A DNA stretch of 64,000 nucleotides, taken from positions 46,846 to 110,845 of the forward strand of contig VXNL01000098.1 in the NCBI GenBank assembly GCA_009840635.1. Reading direction: 5' to 3'. Positions 51,216 to 62,216 of the stretch are shown here, piece by piece. A program made the translations under genes and the position numbers. Source of the DNA: Acidobacteriota bacterium (lineage in GTDB: Bacteria; Acidobacteriota; Vicinamibacteria; Marinacidobacterales; Marinacidobacteraceae). Positions within the stretch are counted from its first letter, which is position 1; each line of letters begins with the position of its first letter. Under the pieces are notes generated by a model that saw only the letters and a list, made by a program, of their open reading frames with translations, had not been told where the DNA came from and searched no databases.

Positions 51216-51463
51216 CGTTCCGGGTCCGGGTGCTCGTCCGCCTGCGTCCCTCGGTCTACGACCCCCAGGGGGAAGCCATCCGGAAGGCGATTGCGGCCGA
51301 CCCGCGCCTGAGCGCGGAATCCGTCCGGCAGGGGAAGATGTTCGATCTGGCAGTGAAGGCCGATTCGCCCAGCGAGGCGAAGACGCGCGCCGAGGAAATC
51401 GCGTCCCGGGTGCTCGCCAACCCGGTACTCGAAGACTACAGCGTCCAGGTACTGCTCGACTGA
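51212..51463 (+). CDS. purS: Phosphoribosylformylglycinamidine synthase subunit PurS
   Basis: 83 aa, ATG overlapping the purB stop. RVRVLVRLRPSVYDPQGEAI, then VRQGKMFDLAVKADSPSEAK and NPVLEDYSVQVLLD are diagnostic. It bridges PurQ and the small PurL in the three-part FGAM synthase. Its TGA overlaps the purQ ATG by one base. Confidence 0.96.
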   Translation: MTFRVRVLVRLRPSVYDPQGEAIRKAIAADPRLSAESVRQGKMFDLAVKADSPSEAKTRAEEIASRVLANPVLEDYSVQVLLD

Positions 51464-52158
51464 TGGCCCGCTTCGCCGTCCTCGTCTTCCCGGGGACGAA
51501 CTGCGAGGGCGACGTGCTCCACGCCATCGAGGCGGTGACCGGCCAACCGGCCGCACTCGTCTGGCACAAGGAGGGCTCGCTCGACGGGTTCGACGCCGCC
51601 GTGGTGCCGGGCGGTTTCGCGCACGGCGACTACCTGCGGGCGGGCGGCCTGGCCCGCTTCTCGCCGGTCATGGAGCCGCTCATCCGGATGGCGGAGAGCG
51701 GACGGGCGGTGGCCGGGATCTGCAACGGCTTCCAGATCCTCCAGGAGGCCGGCCTCCTCCCCGGGGCCATGCTGCGGAACGTGTCGCTCTCCTACGTGTG
51801 CCGTGACGTCCGGCTGCGCGTCGAAGCGAACTCGTCTCCCCTGACCTGCGGGCTCGCACCGGGCACCACGCTCCGGATGCCGGTGGGTCACGCGGAGGGG
51901 AACTTCCGGGCCGACGACGACATCCTCGAAGCGCTCGAAGCGGACGAACAGGTGATCTTTCGCTACTGCGACGACGGCGGTGAAGCCAGCGACGAGGCCA
52001 ATCCCAACGGTTCCCGGAACAACATCGCCGGAGTGCGGAACGCCCGGGGCAACGTCGCCGCCCTCATGCCCCACCCCGACCGGGCCTACGAGGAGGCGCT
52101 CGGCGGCGTGGACGGACGGCGTCTCTTCGAGAGCCTCCACCGTTTCACGGAGTCGTGA
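51463..52158 (+). CDS. purQ: Phosphoribosylformylglycinamidine synthase subunit PurQ
   Basis: 231-aa class I glutaminase that feeds ammonia to Pur[38 protein letters not shown], the nucleophile elbow [18 protein letters not shown] with the catalytic Cys, and [11 protein letters not shown] with the catalytic His. ATG shared with the purS stop; its TGA overlaps the purL GTG. Confidence 0.97.
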   Translation: MARFAVLVFPGTNCEGDVLHAIEAVTGQPAALVWHKEGSLDGFDAAVVPGGFAHGDYLRAGGLARFSPVMEPLIRMAESGRAVAGICNGFQILQEAGLLPGAMLRNVSLSYVCRDVRLRVEANSSPLTCGLAPGTTLRMPVGHAEGNFRADDDILEALEADEQVIFRYCDDGGEASDEANPNGSRNNIAGVRNARGNVAALMPHPDRAYEEALGGVDGRRLFESLHRFTES

Positions 52159-54377
52159 GAGACGCCGCGACGCTGGAAGCGGCGATCGCTTCCGGACTCT
52201 CGACCGAGGAGTTCCGGCAGATCGGAACCCTGCTCGGGCGACCCCCCAACCCGACCGAACTCGGAATGTTCTCCGCGATGTGGTCGGAGCACTGCTCCTA
52301 CAAATCCTCGCGCCGCCATCTCGCCCGCTTCCCCACCGAGTCGCCCCGGGTCATCGAGGGACCGGGGGAGAACGCCGGCGCGGTGGACATCGGTCACGGC
52401 CTCGCCGCCGTCTTCAAGGTGGAATCGCACAACCACCCCACCTTCATCGAGCCGTTCCAGGGCGCCGCCACCGGAGTGGGCGGCATTCTGCGGGACATCT
52501 TCACGATGGGCGCCCGGCCGGTGGCGCTCATGAACTCGCTCCGTTTCGGTCCGCTGAGCGTTCCCAAGAACCGGACGCTCTTCACCGGGGCGGTCGCCGG
52601 GATCGCCAACTACGGGAACAGCATGGGGATCCCGACGGTCGGGGGAGAGGTCTTCTTCGAGGACTGCTACTCGCTGAATCCGCTGGTCAACGCCTTCGCG
52701 CTCGGCATCGCGCCCGCCGACCGCATCTTCCGCGCCCGGGCGGAGGCGCCGGGGAGCCCCATCTGGTGCGTCGGCAGCAAGACCGGGCGCGACGGTATCC
52801 ACGGGGCGTCGATGGCTTCCGCGGCGTTCGACGAGGAAGCCGAGGCGAAGCGGCCCACCGTCCAGGTCGGCGACCCCTTCCTCGAGAAGCTGCTCATGGA
52901 GGCGTGTCTCGAACTCATGCAGGGGGACGCGCTGATCGCGGTCCAGGACATGGGGGCCGCCGGGCTCACCTGTTCCACCTCGGAGGTGGCGTCCCGGGGC
53001 GGCGCCGGGGTGGAGATCGACCTCGACCGGGTGGCGCAGCGCGAGACCGGCATGAACGCCTACGAGATCATGCTCTCGGAGTCCCAGGAACGCATGCTCC
53101 TCGTGGTCCGGAGCGGACGCGAGGCCGAGGTCACCCGGATCTTCGACAAGTGGGACCTCGACGCGGCCCCCATCGGGACGGTGAGCGGCGACGGACTCCT
53201 GCGGGTCCGGCACCAGGGGCGCCTCGCCGCCGAGGTGCCCTGCCGGGCGCTCACCGACGACGCGCCGGCGTTCGATCGCCCGGCCGCGCGACCGTCGTGG
53301 TGGCCCTCCCCCGAGGTCACCCCGGCCGACCTGCCGGAACCCTCCGACTGGAACGCCGTGGTCCGGGAGCTGGCGGGGTCCCCGGAGCTCGCGAGCCGCC
53401 GCTTCGTGTACGAGCAGTACGACCACATGGTGCGCAGCGACACGGTCGTTCGTCCGGGCGGCGACGCCGGCGTGGTCCGGATCAAGGGCAGGGATCTCGG
53501 GATCGCCATGACCCTCGACGGCAACGGCCGCTACACCGCCCGCGATCCCCGCCGGGGCGGCGCGCTGGCCGTCGCGGAGGCCTGCCGGAACCTGGCCGCG
53601 GTGGGCGCCACCCCGGTGGGAGCCACCAACTGTCTCAACTTCGGGAACCCGGAGCGGCCCGAGATCATGTGGGAGTTCACCGAGGCCATCGCCGGGATGA
53701 CCGAAGCCCTGGAGGCCCTGGCGGTTCCCATCACCGGCGGCAACGTCAGCTTCTACAACGAGACCGAAGGCCAGAACATCTTTCCGACCCCGGTGGTCGG
53801 CGTGGTCGGGGTGCTGGACGATGCGACCAGGCGGATCCCGCAGCACTTTGCGGCAGCGGGCGACCTCCTCTTCCTGGCGGGGCCCGAGGGCGGGGATGCG
53901 CTCGGGGCGAGCGCCTTCCTGAAGGAGCACCATGGCCGCACCGACGGCCGGCCGCCGAAGCCCGACCTGGATGCCGAGGTGCGGCTCGGCGCCTTCCTCC
54001 GCGCGGCGGGAGCGGCGGGGCTCGCCGCCTCGGCGCGCGACCTCTCCGAGGGAGGCCTGGCGGCGGCGGCGATCGAGAGCCTCTTCGCGCCGGACGGCTC
54101 CCGGCTCGGCGCCGGGCTTGAGGTCGAGTGTGCGGACCGGCTCGAGGGAACGCTCTTCGGCGAGGGGCCGGCCCGGGCGCTCCTCAGCGTCCGTCCCGGC
54201 GATGCCGAGACCCTTGCCCGGCTCGCTGCCCGCGAGGGGGTTCCGCTTGCGGCAGTCGGGTCCGTCGGCGGGGATGCGCTCCGAATCCGGGTGAACGGAA
54301 GCCCGGCCGTCTCGGTCGATCTCGACGGCCTCGCGGACACGTTCCGGAACAGCCTGGGCCGGTTGGCCCTTGAATAG
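52155..54377 (+). CDS. purL: Phosphoribosylformylglycinamidine synthase subunit PurL (small type)
   Basis: 740 aa, GTG start. The size and lack of a glutaminase domain mark the small PurL that needs PurS and Pur[81 protein letters not shown] and [20 protein letters not shown] are conserved. The C-terminal ATP-binding region is complete ([19 protein letters not shown]). The next pur gene, purF, is separated from it by a toxin-antitoxin pair on the other strand. Confidence 0.97.
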   Translation: MRDAATLEAAIASGLSTEEFRQIGTLLGRPPNPTELGMFSAMWSEHCSYKSSRRHLARFPTESPRVIEGPGENAGAVDIGHGLAAVFKVESHNHPTFIEPFQGAATGVGGILRDIFTMGARPVALMNSLRFGPLSVPKNRTLFTGAVAGIANYGNSMGIPTVGGEVFFEDCYSLNPLVNAFALGIAPADRIFRARAEAPGSPIWCVGSKTGRDGIHGASMASAAFDEEAEAKRPTVQVGDPFLEKLLMEACLELMQGDALIAVQDMGAAGLTCSTSEVASRGGAGVEIDLDRVAQRETGMNAYEIMLSESQERMLLVVRSGREAEVTRIFDKWDLDAAPIGTVSGDGLLRVRHQGRLAAEVPCRALTDDAPAFDRPAARPSWWPSPEVTPADLPEPSDWNAVVRELAGSPELASRRFVYEQYDHMVRSDTVVRPGGDAGVVRIKGRDLGIAMTLDGNGRYTARDPRRGGALAVAEACRNLAAVGATPVGATNCLNFGNPERPEIMWEFTEAIAGMTEALEALAVPITGGNVSFYNETEGQNIFPTPVVGVVGVLDDATRRIPQHFAAAGDLLFLAGPEGGDALGASAFLKEHHGRTDGRPPKPDLDAEVRLGAFLRAAGAAGLAASARDLSEGGLAAAAIESLFAPDGSRLGAGLEVECADRLEGTLFGEGPARALLSVRPGDAETLARLAAREGVPLAAVGSVGGDALRIRVNGSPAVSVDLDGLADTFRNSLGRLALE

Positions 54378-54385
54378 GCCTCCGC

Positions 54386-54643
54386 TCAGGAAACGTCGTT
54401 GCGCTGGATCCAGTCGCGGAGAGCGTCGTCGATGCGTGTCTGCCAGCCGCGCCCGCCAGCACGAAAATGGTCCATAACCTCCGGCGACAACCGGATGGTG
54501 GTGGACACCTTCGGCCGGGTCTTCGGGGGCCTTCCCCGCCTTACGGGCGCCTTCGCGAACCGCTCGGGCCACCCACCGGTGGAGAGGTCGGGGGCCGTGT
54601 CGGGATCAAAACCTGGGACCGTAGAGTCGTCGTTCTCGTTCAT
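54386..54643 (-). CDS. brnA: BrnA family antitoxin
   Basis: 85 aa, ATG with AGGAAA upstream inside brnT. Disordered acidic N-terminus; the C-terminal ribbon-helix-helix-like BrnA motif is TTIRLSPEVMDHFRAGGRGW followed by QTRIDDALRDWIQ. It binds and blocks the BrnT toxin and represses the operon. It overlaps brnT by 38 bp and lies 8 bp from the purL stop. Confidence 0.9.
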   Translation of the reverse strand: MNENDDSTVPGFDPDTAPDLSTGGWPERFAKAPVRRGRPPKTRPKVSTTIRLSPEVMDHFRAGGRGWQTRIDDALRDWIQRNDVS

Positions 54644-54875
54644 TGGCTTTCCTCATGCTGATGATCCTGCTCGCGTCGCCGCGGGACGTCCAGACGAGCA
54701 CCACCATCACATCGTCCAAGAAGCCGATCGTGATGAAGCGCGATTCGCCATATTCCTGTCGGTCGTCCTCCACGGTCAGCGTCGGACCGGCGAACACCTC
54801 CGCCGCCCGAGCCATATCGAGTCCCCGGGCTTGGATCGTCGCTCGGCGTTTCGCGCCGTCGAACTCGATCTGCAC
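54606..54875 (-). CDS. brnT: BrnT family ribonuclease toxin
   Basis: 89 aa, GTG start. RelE-like fold in compact form: QIEFDGAKRRATIQARGLDM, VFAGPTLTVEDDRQEYGESR, FITIGFLDDVMVVLVWTSRG and RIISMRKANERERRLYG, with the Arg/Glu residues of known BrnT nucleases. No Shine-Dalgarno precedes the GTG; an AT-rich palindrome begins 2 bp upstream, so the message may be leaderless or nearly so. Toxin first and antitoxin second is the normal BrnTA order. The pair lies inside the pur cluster on the opposite strand. Confidence 0.9.
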   Translation of the reverse strand: MQIEFDGAKRRATIQARGLDMARAAEVFAGPTLTVEDDRQEYGESRFITIGFLDDVMVVLVWTSRGDASRIISMRKANERERRLYGPRF

Positions 54876-54877
54876 AA

Positions 54878-54895
54878 TTGATGTTACTACAACAA
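54878..54895 (-). promoter_or_regulatory. Putative brnTA operator
   Basis: Imperfect palindrome TTGATGT-TACT-ACAACAA (6 of 7 pairs) directly upstream of the brnT start in an unusually AT-rich patch. On the minus strand it includes TAGTAACAT, a possible extended -10. The position suits autoregulation by BrnT-BrnA. Confidence 0.45.
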
Positions 54896-54927
54896 ATGAA
54901 CGATCCGACGCCGGGTAGGATGCGCGG

Positions 54928-56388
<1,461 letters not shown>

Positions 56389-56406
56389 GGAACGTTTCGC
56401 CGGCCG

Positions 56407-56422
56407 CCGGAGTCGACTCCGG
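56407..56422. promoter_or_regulatory. Perfect 16-bp palindrome before ggt
   Basis: CCGGAGTC-GACTCCGG, no spacer, 18 bp after the purF stop and 20 bp before the gamma-glutamyltransferase ATG. It may be an operator, or a hairpin in the leader just ahead of the GGAGAGG ribosome site. Confidence 0.35.
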
Positions 56423-56442
56423 GTCGGAGAGGTAGCAGACAG

Positions 56443-58203
56443 ATGAGCAGACGTATGGCACGGACCGTGGTTCCCGCCGCCCTGGCAGCGACCCTCGCCC
56501 TGGGAGTTCTCGCGGTTCCCCGAGGAGTCCTCGCCCAGGCCGCGCCAGCCCAGGCCCCGATCAACACCTACAACGCCATCCACCACCCGGTCGTCGGGCG
56601 GAACGGGATGGTGGCCAGCCAGAACTTCCTGGCCACCCGGGTCGGCGTGAACATCCTGCGCCAGGGCGGCAACGCCATCGACGCGGGGGTGGCGGTGGGG
56701 CTGGCGCTCGCGGTGACCCTGCCGCGCGCGGGCAATGTGGGGGGCGGGGGCTTCATCCTGCTGCACCTGGCCGAGGAGGACCGCACGGTCGCGGTGGACT
56801 TCCGCGAGACCGCTCCCGCGGCCGCGCACTCGGACATGTTCTTCGGGGAGGACGGCGAGGTCGACGAGGGCGAGTACCGCTTCAGCCACAAGTCGTCCGC
56901 GACTCCCGCGTCGGTGGCCGGCTTCGATCACCTGCTGCGCAACTACGGGACGATGAGCTGGCGGGAGGTGGCCGCGCCGGCCATCGAGCTGGCGCGCGAC
57001 GGGGTGGTGGTGTGGGAGGACCTGGCCGTCAACCTCGCCCGCAGCAAGGAGCGGCTCAGCGCCAACCCCGCCTCGCGGGCCAAGTTCTACAAGCCCGACG
57101 GCTCGAACTACGAGGTGGGCGACATCTGGCGGCAGCCGGATCTGGCCTGGACGCTGGAGCAGATCGCCGAAGGGGGCGCCGACGCCTTCTACGAGGGCGA
57201 GATCGCGCGCCGCATCGCCGATGACATGGCGAAGCACAACGGACTGATCACGATGGAAGACCTGGCGGGCTACCGCGTCGTCGAGCGCGAGCCGGTGCGC
57301 GGCATGTTCCGCGGCTACGACATCGCGGCCATGTCGGCGCCCAGTTCGGGCGGGATGCACATCGTCCAGATGCTGAACATCTTCGAGAACTTCCCGCTGA
57401 AGGAGATGGGCTACGGCAGCGCGGACGCCATGCACGTCATGGCCGAGGCGATGCGGCTCGCCTACGCCGACCGCAGCAAGTACCTGGGCGACCCGGACCA
57501 CCTCGATCTTCCGGTCGCCGCGCTCACGAGCAAGGACTACGCGGCGGAACTCGCGAAGGGCATCTCCCTCAGCCGCGCCCGGCCGTCAGCGGAGGTCGCC
57601 CCCGGCAACCTCGCGCCCTACGAAAGCCCGGAGACCACCCACTACTCGGTCCTCGACAGCGAGGGCAACGCGCTGGTCAACACCTACACGCTGATGTTCT
57701 CCTACGGCTCGGGGGTCGTGATCGACGGGACCGGCATCCTCATGAACAACAACCTCGGCAACTTCACGCTGAGGCCCGACATCCCCGACGCCTTCGGGCT
57801 GATGGGAAGCGTGGACAACCAGATCGCGGCGGGCCGGCGCCCGGTCAGTTCCATGACCCCGATCATCGTGCTGCGCGAGGGCCGGCCGTTCCTCCTCACC
57901 GGGAGCCCGGGCGGCAGCCGCATCATCACCACCAACCTGCAACTGCTGGTGAACGTGCTCGAGCACGGCATGAACATCGCCGACGCCACCGCGCGGCCCC
58001 GGATGCACCACCAGTGGTACCCGGACCGGCTGGAGGTGGAGAGCGGCTTCAGCCCCGACGTGATCCGCGCGCTGCGGGCCCGCGGCCACGACGTGCAGTT
58101 CAGCGCCGGGATGGGGAGCCTGCAGACGGTGATGTTCGCCGACGGTCTGTTCTACGGCTACGGCGACCCGCGCCGGCCGGGAGCGATGGCACTCGGGTAC
58201 TAG
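56443..58203 (+). CDS. ggt: Gamma-glutamyltransferase
   Basis: 586-aa exported N-terminal nucleophile hydrolase that transfers or hydrolyses gamma-glutamyl groups. Signal peptide ARTVVPAALAATLALGVLAV. GNAIDAGVAVGLALAVTLP, GNVGGGGFILLHL and PSSGGMHIVQMLNIFENFP are typical. The self-cleavage site is ESPETTHYSVLDSEGNALVN, with the first Thr of TTHYS as the new N-terminus. The glycine-rich loop is LLTGSPGGSRIITT. It stands after purF with its own ribosome site. It probably releases glutamate from glutathione-like or gamma-glutamyl peptides in the periplasm. Confidence 0.95.
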   Translation: MSRRMARTVVPAALAATLALGVLAVPRGVLAQAAPAQAPINTYNAIHHPVVGRNGMVASQNFLATRVGVNILRQGGNAIDAGVAVGLALAVTLPRAGNVGGGGFILLHLAEEDRTVAVDFRETAPAAAHSDMFFGEDGEVDEGEYRFSHKSSATPASVAGFDHLLRNYGTMSWREVAAPAIELARDGVVVWEDLAVNLARSKERLSANPASRAKFYKPDGSNYEVGDIWRQPDLAWTLEQIAEGGADAFYEGEIARRIADDMAKHNGLITMEDLAGYRVVEREPVRGMFRGYDIAAMSAPSSGGMHIVQMLNIFENFPLKEMGYGSADAMHVMAEAMRLAYADRSKYLGDPDHLDLPVAALTSKDYAAELAKGISLSRARPSAEVAPGNLAPYESPETTHYSVLDSEGNALVNTYTLMFSYGSGVVIDGTGILMNNNLGNFTLRPDIPDAFGLMGSVDNQIAAGRRPVSSMTPIIVLREGRPFLLTGSPGGSRIITTNLQLLVNVLEHGMNIADATARPRMHHQWYPDRLEVESGFSPDVIRALRARGHDVQFSAGMGSLQTVMFADGLFYGYGDPRRPGAMALGY

Positions 58204-58220
58204 CAGCCGCGCCCGCCGCG

Positions 58221-60965
58221 TCAGCTATCCAGCGGCGCGCCTTCCGCGTCCACCCGGCGCACCGGGCCGAGCCCTTCCAGCGCCGGTCCCAGCCGATTCT
58301 CGTCGCCGACCGCCACCAGGGCGCTGCCGTCGTTCCCGAGATGGCGGGCCGCGGCTGCCGCGACCTGGTCGCGGGTCACCGCCTCGATCCGGTCCGGATA
58401 GTCCTGGATGTCCGACAGCGGACCGCCCCGCTGGAGGACGGCGGTGATCACCGCGCCGACCCCGGCGAGGGTCTCGAAGCGCTGCGCGTGGGTCCGCGAG
58501 AGGGCGAGCTTCGCCTCCCGGAGTTCCCGCAGCCGGACAGGACGCTTCCCGGCAGCCAGCCCTTCCACCTCGGAAAGCAGTTCGCGGATCGCGGGCGCCG
58601 CCTGATCCATGTTCAGCGAAGCGGAGGCCGACAGGATCGACCGGCGCGGGAGTTGGCGGACGCCCGCGAACGCCCCGTAGGTGGCCCCCATCCGCTCGCG
58701 GAGGTTCAGGTTGAGCCGGCTGGAGAACCCGCCGCCCAGGATCTGGAGCGCCAGGCGCAGGGCGAGGCGGTCGTCGGAATCGCGCGCCGGGCCCTGTTTT
58801 CGCCAGGCGACGACCGCCTGGGGACCCTCCTTGCCGGTCGGGTGGAGCAGCACTCCGGTCTCCGCCGCCGGAGGATCGGCCGGCGGCCGGCGCTCGGTCG
58901 AATGTCCCGGCTCCCAGGCGCCGAAGAACTCCTCCATGACCTCCACCGCCCCGTCGGGATCCAGATCGCCGCACAGGATCATGCGGCAACCGTCGGGCCG
59001 GAAGTGCGCCTGGTGGAAGTCCGCGAGATCGGAGGTCGTGACGGCCGGGAGCGTCTTCTCGTCCCCCCGCCAACCATAGGGGTGCCGGTCGGAGTACGCC
59101 GTCCGGCGGACGATCCGGCGCAGCACCGAGGTCGGCTCGGCGCGGGATTCCTTCAGCGCGTCGAGCCGGATGGGAACGATCCGTTCGAGCTCCTCGTGCG
59201 GGAAGCCCGGATTCAGGAGGAGGTCGGCCGTCAGTTCGAGTGCAGGATGGAGGTGCTCGGAGAGGGTCGCGAAGGAGACGGAGAGGAACTCGGTGCCGGC
59301 CTGCGCCCCGATGTCCGCGCCGATCCGGTCGGCCTCGGCCTCGAACTCGCGGGCGTTCCGGTTCTTCGTTCCCCGGTTCAGCATCTCCGCGGTGAGGCTT
59401 GCGAGCCCCGCCAGCTCGCGGGGTTCCTCCTGCTTGCCGCCCCGCATCATGATCGTGCCGACGATCTTGGGTAGGTCGCGGCGGGGCAGCACGTAGAGCT
59501 CCACGCCGTTTCCGAGTTCGCGGGTCTCGGGCAGCGGTGGATCGAAGTGTCCCCGCCGGCCGCGCCGGGGCATCCGGGACCGGTCCGGTTCCGGGGAAAG
59601 CCGTGAATCCTCGGGCGCCGGCGAGGCGGCGGGCGCCTCCCAGTCGCCGGGACCGATCGGCACCGGGACGACCGGCGGTTCGCCTTCGGCCTCGGGGTCC
59701 CCGTAGAGCAGTTCCACGCGGGGCGCGAGCAGGTACGTGCGCGCCGCCCGCTGCAGGGCGTCCCGGGTCACTTCCCGGTAGCGGACCCAGTGCTCCGACA
59801 GCTTCCGTGGGTCCCCCACGAAGGTCGCATAGCGCGCAAGCAGGTCGGCCTTCGTCCCGAGCCGCTCGAGCGCCCCCAGGAAGGCGACCTGGGTAGCCGC
59901 CTTCACCCGCTGGAGCTCCTCGTCCGTCGGTCCCTCCTCCGCCATCCGGACGAGCTCCTCGTCCATCTGGTCGCGCAGCCGGGACAGGGGCACCTGGGGC
60001 CGGGCCGTCGCCACCACCCCGGTGAGGCCGCCGGATTCGAGCGAGTAGTGAAACGCGCTGACGTCGGAGGCCGTCCGATCCTCGTAGACCATGCGGCGAT
60101 AGAGGCGCGAGTTCAGTCCGTCGGACAGGATCTCCGACAGCATGTCGAGCGCCGGTTCGTCCTCGTGGAAGAACGGGACGGTGGACCAGCCGCAATAGAG
60201 GCGCGCGTGGGGCACCGCCTCCGGAACCACGATGCGGCGGTGGGAGGCGCGCGGCTCGGGCGGAAACGACGGACGGCCGGGAACCCTGCCGGGAGGGATG
60301 GGCCCGAAGTAGCGGCGCACGAGTTCCATCGCGCGGCGCTCGTCGTAGTCGCCGGCGACCACCAGCACCGCGTTGTTTGGCGCGTACCAGGTGCGGAAGA
60401 AGTCGTGCACCTCGCCGAGGTCGGACGCGGCCAAGTGCGCCATGTCCCCGATCACGTCCCACGAGTAGGGGTGTCCGGGCGGGAACAGCGCGTGGAACAT
60501 CTTTTCCCACGCCGTCCCGTAGGGCACGTTGTCCATGCGCTGGAAACGCTCGTTCCGGACCACTTCGCGCTGGGTGTCCAGCTTCGTCTGGTCGAGAACG
60601 TCGAGGAGGTACGCCATCCGGTCCGACTCGGCCCAGAGCGCGAGGCCAAGCGCCTCGCGCGGAACCGTCTCGTAATAGTTCGTCCGGTCGTGGCTCGTGG
60701 TGCCGTTCACGCCGCCCGCGGAAAGGCTGGCGCCCGCCCGCTCCATCAGCCGGATGAAGTGGCTGTTGTTGTGGCGCGAGCCCTCGAACATGAGGTGCTC
60801 GAAGAGGTGGGCAAACCCGGTGCGCCAGGGCTGCTCGTTCTTGGACCCGACGTGGTACCAGAGCGCCACGTGGACGACCGGCAGGCGGCGGTCCTCGTGG
60901 AGGAGCACCCGGAGTCCGTTCCCGAGGGTCCGCGTCTTGACGGGGACCGAGATGTCGCGGGCCAT
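58221..60965 (-). CDS. Two-domain M16 zinc peptidase (pitrilysin family)
   Basis: 914 aa from the ATG at 60965; an in-frame ATG 28 codons upstream has AAGGA touching it and is an alternative. The N-terminal M16 half has the inverted zinc motif HLFEH (His53, Glu56, His57) with the downstream acid in TQREVVRNERF. A Pro/Arg-rich linker (SRMPRRGRRGHFDPP) joins it to a second half (NGVELYVLPRRDLPKIVG, LASLTAEMLNRGTKN), which lacks the motif, as expected for the structural partner. This equals the two subunits of bacterial M16B pairs fused in one chain. It likely degrades peptides. No clear signal peptide is seen from the chosen start. Confidence 0.9.
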   Translation of the reverse strand: MARDISVPVKTRTLGNGLRVLLHEDRRLPVVHVALWYHVGSKNEQPWRTGFAHLFEHLMFEGSRHNNSHFIRLMERAGASLSAGGVNGTTSHDRTNYYETVPREALGLALWAESDRMAYLLDVLDQTKLDTQREVVRNERFQRMDNVPYGTAWEKMFHALFPPGHPYSWDVIGDMAHLAASDLGEVHDFFRTWYAPNNAVLVVAGDYDERRAMELVRRYFGPIPPGRVPGRPSFPPEPRASHRRIVVPEAVPHARLYCGWSTVPFFHEDEPALDMLSEILSDGLNSRLYRRMVYEDRTASDVSAFHYSLESGGLTGVVATARPQVPLSRLRDQMDEELVRMAEEGPTDEELQRVKAATQVAFLGALERLGTKADLLARYATFVGDPRKLSEHWVRYREVTRDALQRAARTYLLAPRVELLYGDPEAEGEPPVVPVPIGPGDWEAPAASPAPEDSRLSPEPDRSRMPRRGRRGHFDPPLPETRELGNGVELYVLPRRDLPKIVGTIMMRGGKQEEPRELAGLASLTAEMLNRGTKNRNAREFEAEADRIGADIGAQAGTEFLSVSFATLSEHLHPALELTADLLLNPGFPHEELERIVPIRLDALKESRAEPTSVLRRIVRRTAYSDRHPYGWRGDEKTLPAVTTSDLADFHQAHFRPDGCRMILCGDLDPDGAVEVMEEFFGAWEPGHSTERRPPADPPAAETGVLLHPTGKEGPQAVVAWRKQGPARDSDDRLALRLALQILGGGFSSRLNLNLRERMGATYGAFAGVRQLPRRSILSASASLNMDQAAPAIRELLSEVEGLAAGKRPVRLRELREAKLALSRTHAQRFETLAGVGAVITAVLQRGGPLSDIQDYPDRIEAVTRDQVAAAAARHLGNDGSALVAVGDENRLGPALEGLGPVRRVDAEGAPLDS

Positions 60966-61070
60966 TTCGGCGGCAGCCGGCCCGCTGGAAGCTGCAAGAG
61001 ACGTCGGATCAGGCACGAAGGGCCGGGAATATACTGCCCAGCCTTTCATTCCTTGCGGACAGTCCGGCGC

Positions 61071-62216
61071 GTGAACCCTCGAAGTCTCCCGTTCCGCGGG
61101 ACGGCTGCCGTCCTCGTTCTGGGCCTTGGCCTGGCGTGCGGAGCGGCCGCGCAGCCCGAGGACCTCTTCACCGCCGACCGCCCTGTCGAGGACATGATGG
61201 GCAAGCAGGTGGTCTTCGAGACCACCCACGGGAGCTTCGTCATCGAGGTCCTGCCCGAGAAGGCCCCGAACCACGCCGCCTTCTTCCTGCTGCAGGCCGA
61301 GGAGGGCAACTACGACGGCACCGCGTTCCACCGGGTCATCGCGCGCGGGATCGTTCAGGGCGGGGACCCGTTGTCGCGCGACCCGGAAGCAACCGAGGCC
61401 TACGGGACCGGGGGTCTGTTGCGGCTCGCCCGTGAGCCGAACGACGAACGCCACGTCCGGGGCGCCGTCTCCGCGGTCCAGGTCCCCGGCCGGCCGGACA
61501 GCGCCGGGTCCCAGTTCTTCGTCGTGGTGACCGATCAGCCGTCGCTCGACGGCGCGTACACCGTGTTCGCCCGGGTGGTCGAGGGGATCCATGAAGTCAC
61601 CGCGATCTCCGAGCTCCCGGCGAACGAGCGCGGGATGCCGCTCGAGCGGGTGGAGGTGCTCCGCGCCACCGTCCGCGACCGCCCGGCGGAGTTGCCGCCT
61701 CCGTTCTCCGAGGAGAGTGACGCGGAACTCGCCAACTTCCGCGTCGTCCTGGAGACCCCGCACGGGGAGATCGGGATCGAGATGCTCCCGGAGACCGCGC
61801 CCAACCACGTCCGGAACTTCCTGCGCCTTTCCGCGCTCGGGGCCTACGACGGCACCGCGTTCCACCGGGTGGTCCCCGGCTTCGTCGTCCAGACCGGCTG
61901 GATGGAGACCCGCGACCCTCCGGTGCCGGAGAGCATCGAGAAGCACATCACGAACCTGGCGCCGGAGTTCAGCGACATTCCCCACGAACCCGGCATCGTC
62001 TCGATGGCGCGGCTGGCGGCGCTCCACAGCGCCATGACCTCCTTCTTCATCGTGACCGGACGGGCTTCGGAACTCGACGGCGAGTACTCGGTGTTCGGAC
62101 GGGTCGTTTCGGGATACGACGTCGTGGAGACGATCGAGGCCCTGCCCGCCGGCGAGGACGAGGCACCCCTCGAGCGCGTGGCGATCCTCCGCGCCCGCGT
62201 GGAGCCGATCGAATGA
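61071..62216 (+). CDS. Double-domain cyclophilin-type peptidyl-prolyl isomerase
   Basis: 381 aa, GTG start; signal GTAAVLVLGLGLACGAAAQP, possibly a lipoprotein (lipobox GLAC). Domain 1 (about 45-195): FETTHGSFVIEVLPEKAPNH, YDGTAFHRVIARGIVQGGDP, AGSQFFVVVTD. Domain 2 (about 220-375): LETPHGEIGIEMLPETAPNH, YDGTAFHRVVPGFVVQTGW, then HSAMTSFFIVTG, where Ser replaces the usual active-site Gln. Both keep the catalytic FHR. Two cyclophilin domains in one exported bacterial chain are uncommon. The stop overlaps the flavoprotein start (ATGA). Confidence 0.88.
   Translation: MNPRSLPFRGTAAVLVLGLGLACGAAAQPEDLFTADRPVEDMMGKQVVFETTHGSFVIEVLPEKAPNHAAFFLLQAEEGNYDGTAFHRVIARGIVQGGDPLSRDPEATEAYGTGGLLRLAREPNDERHVRGAVSAVQVPGRPDSAGSQFFVVVTDQPSLDGAYTVFARVVEGIHEVTAISELPANERGMPLERVEVLRATVRDRPAELPPPFSEESDAELANFRVVLETPHGEIGIEMLPETAPNHVRNFLRLSALGAYDGTAFHRVVPGFVVQTGWMETRDPPVPESIEKHITNLAPEFSDIPHEPGIVSMARLAALHSAMTSFFIVTGRASELDGEYSVFGRVVSGYDVVETIEALPAGEDEAPLERVAILRARVEPIE

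Noticed and set aside
54384..54927. Plus-strand small ORFs between purL and purF
   Set aside because: They are shadows of the brnA/brnT genes, whose protein motifs are clear on the minus strand.
60966..62027. Upstream extension of the M16 peptidase frame
   Set aside because: It is antisense to the double cyclophilin gene. The M16 domain starts near 60965.
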